Assembly (NCBI GenBank): GCA_903856995.1
Contig: CAIODK010000348.1
Span: 1-6,615, forward strand
From: an uncultured Burkholderiales bacterium
GTDB taxonomy: Bacteria > Pseudomonadota > Gammaproteobacteria > Burkholderiales > Burkholderiaceae_C
Reading direction: 5' to 3'
Length of the DNA stretch: 6,615 nucleotides
Shown: positions 6,496 through 6,615 of the stretch, in pieces
Numbering within the stretch: position 1 is the stretch's first letter
Layout: each line of letters starts with the position of its first letter
Translations under genes and position numbers: made by a program
Notes under the pieces: model-generated
Seen by the model: only the letters and a program-made list of their open reading frames with translations
What the model was told of the DNA's origin: nothing
Databases searched by the model: none

Positions 6496-6538
6496 AGCAC
6501 GCCTAATTCAAAATTGACTTTTAAAGAGGAACACAGGC

Positions 6539-6615
6539 ATGGCCGTACTCGACATGGCGGGACACCTGATACGCCGTCTGCATCAGCAATCCACGCACCT
6601 CTTTGTCCAGCGAAC
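6539..6615 (+). CDS. Probable MarR-family regulator, N-terminal fragment (runs off right edge), MobR-like
   Basis: An ATG at 6539 is preceded by AAAGAGGA with an eight-base spacer, a good ribosome site. It opens 25 codons that run uninterrupted to the window end. The visible residues MAVLDMAGHLIRRLHQQSTH and then LFVQR look like the first dimerisation helix of a MarR-type regulator. The DNA-binding domain is not in the window. The gene is divergent from the MobA-like hydroxylase. In Comamonas testosteroni the MarR-type repressor MobR controls mobA and responds to 3-hydroxybenzoate, so a MobR role is the natural reading. The fragment is too short to prove the family. Confidence 0.65.
   Translation, partial: MAVLDMAGHLIRRLHQQSTHLFVQR

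Noticed and set aside
1..6615. Mobile element, CRISPR array, tRNA or toxin-antitoxin system
   Set aside because: No transposase, array of direct repeats, tRNA-like cloverleaf or paired small genes could be seen on either strand.

Overview
The window looks like a chromosomal segment from a Burkholderiales betaproteobacterium, most likely a Comamonadaceae-type organism. This is inferred from protein resemblance: a Comamonas-like 3-hydroxybenzoate 4-monooxygenase with its divergent MarR-type regulator, and a homodimeric 2-oxo acid dehydrogenase E1 of the proteobacterial AceE/MdeB kind. Base composition is moderate, with one clearly AT-rich patch around 3740-4420. I see no rRNA, tRNA, CRISPR array, insertion sequence or replication origin.

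Layout, left to right. (1) 1-359, minus strand: the first 119 codons of a membrane-anchored sensor protein that runs off the left edge. It has one N-terminal membrane helix followed by a Cache/PDC-like periplasmic sensing segment. (2) 519-3137, minus: an 872-residue thiamine-diphosphate E1 subunit. (3) 3243-3707, plus: a divergent Lrp/AsnC regulator. The roughly 100-base gap between them carries a perfect 9-bp inverted repeat resembling an Lrp-type operator. (4) 3740-4252, minus: a small AT-rich PAS-domain protein, convergent with the Lrp gene, whose C-terminus resembles the CheY-binding motif of FliM. (5) 4470-6380, minus: a flavoprotein aromatic hydroxylase, best matched to MobA. (6) 6539 to the right edge, plus: the first 25 codons of a regulator that looks MarR-type, divergent from the hydroxylase, with a promoter and a long inverted repeat between them.

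Two regulator/enzyme pairs therefore dominate, each arranged divergently. The E1 has no E2 or E3 gene beside it. That layout, together with the Lrp regulator and E1 sequence details, points to a specialised 2-oxo acid dehydrogenase (2-ketobutyrate, as for MdeB of Pseudomonas putida) rather than the housekeeping pyruvate dehydrogenase operon. It would have to borrow E2/E3 from elsewhere. The hydroxylase would turn 3-hydroxybenzoate into protocatechuate; no ring-cleavage gene is present in the window, so the lower pathway must be encoded elsewhere. The PAS protein is the least explained gene and the best candidate for something new.
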